Of a stretch of 54,177 bases of DNA, positions 50,907 to 54,177 are shown piece by piece. The position numbers were made by a program, and so were the translations under genes. The stretch comes from Bacteroidota bacterium (GTDB lineage Bacteria; Bacteroidota; Bacteroidia; Chitinophagales; Saprospiraceae), in NCBI GenBank assembly GCA_029561355.1, contig JAKQJD010000249.1, forward strand, positions 1 through 54,177, written 5' to 3'. The notes under the pieces were generated by a model. It was not told the origin of the DNA. It searched no databases and saw only the letters and a program-made list of their open reading frames with translations. Every line of letters begins with the position of its first letter. The stretch's first letter is position 1.

Positions 50907-51350
50907 ATGAAAAAACTCAAGTTTTCTATTCAAATCGATGCTCCGCAGGAGCGCGTCTGGAACATTTTATGGACCGACGAAACTTACCGCGCCTGGACGG
51001 CTGCTTTCCACCCGGGTTCTTACGCCAAAAGCGACTGGAAGGAAGGCAGCAAAATTCTTTTCCTCGGCAGCGAAGGCGAAGGTATGGTCAGCAAAATCGA
51101 ACGCCTCGTACCCAACGAATACATGTCGTTTCAGCACCTGGGAGAATTGAAAAACGGTGTGGAAGACTACGATTCTCCAAAGGTGAAAGGCTGGACAGGT
51201 GCGATGGAAAATTATACCCTGCACGAGGAAAACGGCGGCACGAAACTGGACGTGGATCTGGATGCAGATGAAAGTTTTGCCGATCATTTAGAAGGGGCTT
51301 TCCCGAAAGCGCTGGATAAGGTGAAGGAATTGGCGGAAGAGAAGGCATAA
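50907..51350 (+). CDS. SRPBCC (AHSA1-like) protein
   Basis: A 147-residue cytoplasmic START-like protein: KFSIQIDAPQERVWNILWTD (about 4-23), WTAAFHPGS near 29-37, DWKEGSKILFLGSEGEG, and the closing helix DHLEGAFPKALDKVKELAEE (about 125-144). SRPBCC folds bind small hydrophobic ligands or act on chaperones (Aha1-like). The start was set at MKKLKFS. It is third in the set behind the VOC genes. Confidence 0.88.
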   Translation: MKKLKFSIQIDAPQERVWNILWTDETYRAWTAAFHPGSYAKSDWKEGSKILFLGSEGEGMVSKIERLVPNEYMSFQHLGELKNGVEDYDSPKVKGWTGAMENYTLHEENGGTKLDVDLDADESFADHLEGAFPKALDKVKELAEEKA

Positions 51351-51525
51351 AGTTGATGAGGGTTAATAAGGTTGATATTCAGCCACTCGATAAATGAACC
51401 GATTTATTCTTTTCCGAGTGGCTGATATCAACGATAAAGAAAATGCCAGTATTTATAGAGTGGCTGAATATCAACCTTCATCAACCCTCATCAACCCTCA
51501 TCAACCATCCACCCATCAACCCAAA
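51351..51525. repeat. Hairpin element, GTTGATGAGGG words with ATTCAGCCACTCGA loop
   Basis: Starts right after the SRPBCC stop TAA: AGTTGATGAGGGTTAATAAG, GTTGATATTCAGCCACTCGA, and later two opposing copies GAGTGGCTGATATCAAC and GAGTGGCTGAATATCAACC, then CATCAACCCTCATCAACCC words. It shares its core with 24491-24703 and is more complex: one left module faces two right modules. Confidence 0.85.
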
Positions 51526-51604
51526 AAACTAAACACCCTCGAAACTCCTTGTCATTGTCGTGCATTTTGCGAATTTTGCCGGTGCGTTCAAACAACAGCA
51601 GCCT

Positions 51605-52165
51605 ATGTTTTCCAGTATTGCACGTGAAATTTCCCGCGCTTTCAGTCCCGAGTTGCCCGCAGAACTGGGTAATCTGGACCAGCACCTCCAGTTCATTCTC
51701 CCCAAGGTAGTAGCCTATGGAGAGGATCTGTCGGAGACGCATTTCTGGCTGGGAAGGCGCTGGAAGGAAGTGCGCGACGACGAAGGTTTCCATGAGGCGA
51801 TTCTCCATATTTTCAACACCGGCGGCGAATACCTGCTTTCCCTGGACGGCAACATCGTGAAAGGCACCTGGCGCCAACTCGGCACGTACAACACCCTGAT
51901 CATTGAAATGAGCGGCCGCAGCGAACTGTTCGACCTGCGCTTCATGAACAGCGAATTCCTCATCCTTACCAAACACGGCGACCAGCAGCGAAAAGGCCAG
52001 CGCGTGTTTTTTTGCCTCGTACACGAACCTGCATCCCGCGGCCTCGACTGGCGCAACCTCATGGAAAAGATGTACAACATCTGGCGCGAAAACAGCCTCA
52101 GCGTATGGGCCTGGATATTTTTTATCGTGCTGTTGGGGCTCATCATTTACGGATCGGTAGATTGA
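51605..52165 (+). CDS. Uncharacterised protein with C-terminal membrane anchor
   Basis: A 186-residue protein, start at MFSSIAREISRAFSPELPAE. The body (about 20-150) is a mixed alpha/beta domain with FWLGRRWKEVRDDEGFHEAI, GGEYLLSLDGNIVKGTWRQL and LILTKHGDQQRKGQRVFFCL, and the C-terminal 25 residues form a single helix (WAWIFFIVLLGLIIYGSV). No domain is recognised. It stands 90 bases before the symporter gene and could be co-transcribed with it. Confidence 0.7.
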   Translation: MFSSIAREISRAFSPELPAELGNLDQHLQFILPKVVAYGEDLSETHFWLGRRWKEVRDDEGFHEAILHIFNTGGEYLLSLDGNIVKGTWRQLGTYNTLIIEMSGRSELFDLRFMNSEFLILTKHGDQQRKGQRVFFCLVHEPASRGLDWRNLMEKMYNIWRENSLSVWAWIFFIVLLGLIIYGSVD

Positions 52166-52255
52166 TAAACGTACAGGCAACCTTTTGTCCGCATTTTTGT
52201 CTCCTTCCCTCCATCTTGTTCAACACTCCTAATTCCCCGGAGAACTCCTCTTCCT

Positions 52256-53962
52256 ATGCAAACCCTCGATTGGATTGTGCTTGTCGGCACCCTTGCATTC
52301 ATTGTCTTTTATGGACTCTGGAAAACCCGTAAAGACCTCGACGAAAGCAGCGACGATTTTCTGGCCGGCAAACGCGACCTTCGGTGGTGGACTATCGGCC
52401 TCAGCATCATGGCCACCCAGGCCAGTGCCATTACGTTTCTGAGTACGCCCGGGCAGGGCTACAACGACGGGATGCAGTTCGTGCAGTTTTATTTCGGTAT
52501 GCCGATCGCGATGATTTTCCTCGTTATTTTCATTCTGCCGGTGTATTACAAACTGCGCATCACGACCGCCTACGAATTCCTCGAGCAACGTTTCGACCTG
52601 CGTATGCGCTCGCTGGCAGCCGTACTTTTCCTGATCCAGCGCGGCATTTCCGCTTCCATCAGTATTTATGCGCCGAGTATTATTTTGTGCGCCGTGTTCG
52701 GCTGGAACCTGGGCCTCACCAATTTTATGATGGCCGCTTTTGTGGTCGTTTACACCAGCACCGGCGGCAGCGCTGCGGTGAGCCGCACCCAGGAATTGCA
52801 GATGAGTATCATGCTCGGCGGACTCATCACGGCTTTTTTCCTGATCCTGCACAATCTGCCACCGGACGTCGGGCTGCCGGAAGCCTGGCAAATAGCGGGC
52901 GTGACCGGCAAAACGCAGGTGATCGACTGGAGTTTCCATTGGGGCGACCGCTACAACGTCTGGTCGGGCGTGCTGGGCGCCACGTTTTTATTCCTCTCTT
53001 ATTTCGGCACCGACCAGAGTCAGGTAGGGCGTTATTTGTCGGGTAAATCCCTGAAAGAGAGCCGTTTCGGTTTGCTGTTCAATGGTTTTGTAAAAGTGCC
53101 CATGCAGTTTCTGGTGCTGTCCGTAGGCGTTATGGTATTCGTGTTTTTTCAATACCAGAAACCGCCGCTGCATTTCAACGAAGCCAACCGCCTGAAAATA
53201 CGGGGCACCGAATACGAATCGGCCTACAACCTGATAGAAAGACGGTCGGACACGCTGTTTTTCAACAAACAAAAGGTACTACAGGACTTTACCCAATCGC
53301 TGCAAACGGGCGACAAAGCCAAAGAAAACGAAGCGCGGCAAGGTCTGCAGCGTATACAGGGAATGCTGGACGCCAACCATGCGGAGGCGCAAACAGTTAT
53401 CAAAGCGGCCAGCCCGAAAACGGACGCTTCCGACAAGGATTACCTGTTCATTCACTATATTTTAAATCATATTCCCACAGGGCTGGTGGGCCTCATGCTG
53501 GCCATGATCTTCTGCGCATCGTGGAGCACCACGGCGTCTGAACTGAGCGCACTGTCGGCCACAAGCGTGTCCGATATCTACCGGCGTTCGATGGTACCGG
53601 GCCGCGACGACCACCATTACCTCAAGGCTTCGCGGTGGGCAACGGTGCTCTGGGGTGTGTTCGTGATGCTGTTCGCTACCTATGCCAGTTTGTTCGACAA
53701 CCTGATTCAGGCAGTCAATATGGTGGGTTCTATTTTTTACGGCACCATCCTCGGCATTTTTTTTACTGCTTTTTTTCTAAAAAAAGTGGGCGCCCGCGCG
53801 GTGTTTTACGCTGCCGTCATCACACAGGCCATTGTGGCGTATTTGTTTTTTTACGTGGATAAAAACCCCTATTTGTGGTATAATCCTTTAGGATGCGGTT
53901 TGGTGATGGCTTTCGGACTGGTGCTGGAAAAGGCATTTTCATTTGGCAAAACCGAAAAATGA
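52256..53962 (+). CDS. Sodium:solute symporter (SSS family) with extra helical domain
   Basis: A 568-residue inner-membrane transporter with about 13 helices. Family marks: DFLAGKRDLRWWTIGLSIMA near 36-55, ITFLSTPGQGYNDGM near 62-76, ISIYAPSIIL, and the Na+-site helix MIFCASWSTTASELSALSAT (about 416-435). Between two helices an about 90-residue soluble segment (about 300-390, FNEANRLKIRGTEYESAYNL, ERRSDTLFFNKQKV and so on) is inserted. In my recollection Bacteroidota symporters often have such an insert. The substrate is unknown. Confidence 0.9.
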   Translation: MQTLDWIVLVGTLAFIVFYGLWKTRKDLDESSDDFLAGKRDLRWWTIGLSIMATQASAITFLSTPGQGYNDGMQFVQFYFGMPIAMIFLVIFILPVYYKLRITTAYEFLEQRFDLRMRSLAAVLFLIQRGISASISIYAPSIILCAVFGWNLGLTNFMMAAFVVVYTSTGGSAAVSRTQELQMSIMLGGLITAFFLILHNLPPDVGLPEAWQIAGVTGKTQVIDWSFHWGDRYNVWSGVLGATFLFLSYFGTDQSQVGRYLSGKSLKESRFGLLFNGFVKVPMQFLVLSVGVMVFVFFQYQKPPLHFNEANRLKIRGTEYESAYNLIERRSDTLFFNKQKVLQDFTQSLQTGDKAKENEARQGLQRIQGMLDANHAEAQTVIKAASPKTDASDKDYLFIHYILNHIPTGLVGLMLAMIFCASWSTTASELSALSATSVSDIYRRSMVPGRDDHHYLKASRWATVLWGVFVMLFATYASLFDNLIQAVNMVGSIFYGTILGIFFTAFFLKKVGARAVFYAAVITQAIVAYLFFYVDKNPYLWYNPLGCGLVMAFGLVLEKAFSFGKTEK

Positions 53963-54075
53963 CAATAGGAGACAAATTAAAAATGTCATTTTGGGAAAAC
54001 TAAAATAGGACTGGCCTCGTTTTTGTAGTGTAACCGATAGACACACATTTGTTCCACCAAAAAAAAATTAATCCT

Positions 54076-54165
54076 ATGCTTATACTCGCATTTCTCCTGA
54101 TTCTTGTGCTGGTTTTCGGCAGCAATATGATTAAAGAAACTCAGGTTCAACGCAGACAACACTGA
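54076..54165 (+). CDS. Possible 29-residue hydrophobic peptide
   Basis: ATG at 54076 opens a 29-codon frame: hydrophobic MLILAFLLILVLVFGSN, then a charged tail with QRRQH and a stop. It resembles KdpF-like or other single-helix peptides in shape only. It lies in the 215 bases behind the symporter gene, where nothing else is visible. Could be chance. Confidence 0.25.
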   Translation: MLILAFLLILVLVFGSNMIKETQVQRRQH

Positions 54166-54177
54166 TTCCGGAGGCTT

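Overview
The window is a chromosomal segment of a Bacteroidota bacterium, most probably a Saprospirales/Chitinophagales-type lineage. The evidence is: Bacteroidota-type promoter boxes (TAnnTTTG at -7, sometimes with TTG/TTTG at -33); families largely typical of that phylum (GLPGLI, DUF5777, DUF1361, M56 peptidase fused to TonB C-terminal domains, S74 tail-fiber-like surface proteins, DUF1963); no evident Shine-Dalgarno sequences; and lipoprotein and periplasmic signal sequences of the expected type. No rRNA, phage, insertion sequence or CRISPR array is visible. One tRNA gene (Leu, anticodon TAG) is present.

Layout. 1-9.6 kb: end of a membrane pyrophosphatase (HppA), a WG-repeat protein, ClpB, a MalS-like GH13 lipoprotein, an HD-domain protein, a DUF937 protein, riboflavin synthase and a DUF433/DUF5615 toxin-antitoxin-like pair. 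9.6-23 kb: a GH1 beta-glucosidase divergent from a sodium:solute symporter, a TraB/GumN lipoprotein, a TonB-dependent receptor, GlyA, a glycosyltransferase, a BlaI repressor with an M56-TonB sensor, and an OmpA-type lipoprotein or periplasmic protein. 23-32.6 kb: UDP-glucose dehydrogenase, DUF1963, GLPGLI, a vanadium-haloperoxidase-like lipoprotein, RluB with a long Gly/Arg-rich repeat tail, an outer-membrane barrel and an S74 surface protein. 32.9-40.5 kb: RSH (ppGpp) enzyme, tRNA-Leu, trigger factor, an orphan histidine kinase overlapping aroB, and DUF1361. 40.7-44.6 kb: a minus-strand run of secreted redox-type proteins (two c-type cytochrome lipoproteins, an OB-fold protein, YceI, a DUF5777 barrel). 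44.7-54 kb: UvrA, methylglyoxal synthase, an AraC/GlxA-type regulator divergent from two VOC proteins and an SRPBCC protein, an unknown membrane-anchored protein, and a second sodium:solute symporter.

The most striking non-coding feature is that most of the longer intergenic spacers are filled from stop codon to the next stop or start by very long hairpins whose arms are built of short repeated words (GTGAGAG, GGTTATTGG, GGTTTATGG, GTTGATGAGG, GGATTGGAAGG, GCGAAGTCGTCAGT and others). There are at least fourteen long ones, plus half-elements. They belong to several sequence families but share an architecture: the arm after a stop codon has almost no C on the coding strand, the other arm has almost no G, and the stop codon often lies inside the arm. 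In the GTGAGAG family the junction is repeatedly TAG-AG. I know of no description of such a set. A second strong signal is a run of five perfect palindromes of the form CGAAC-N4-GTTCG directly upstream of uvrA, identical to the LexA/DinR operator consensus of Gram-positive bacteria.

All calls come from reading the sequence and translations by eye. No database search, folding or motif scan was run. Start codons were moved inward where the family N-terminus or a signal peptide indicated it.
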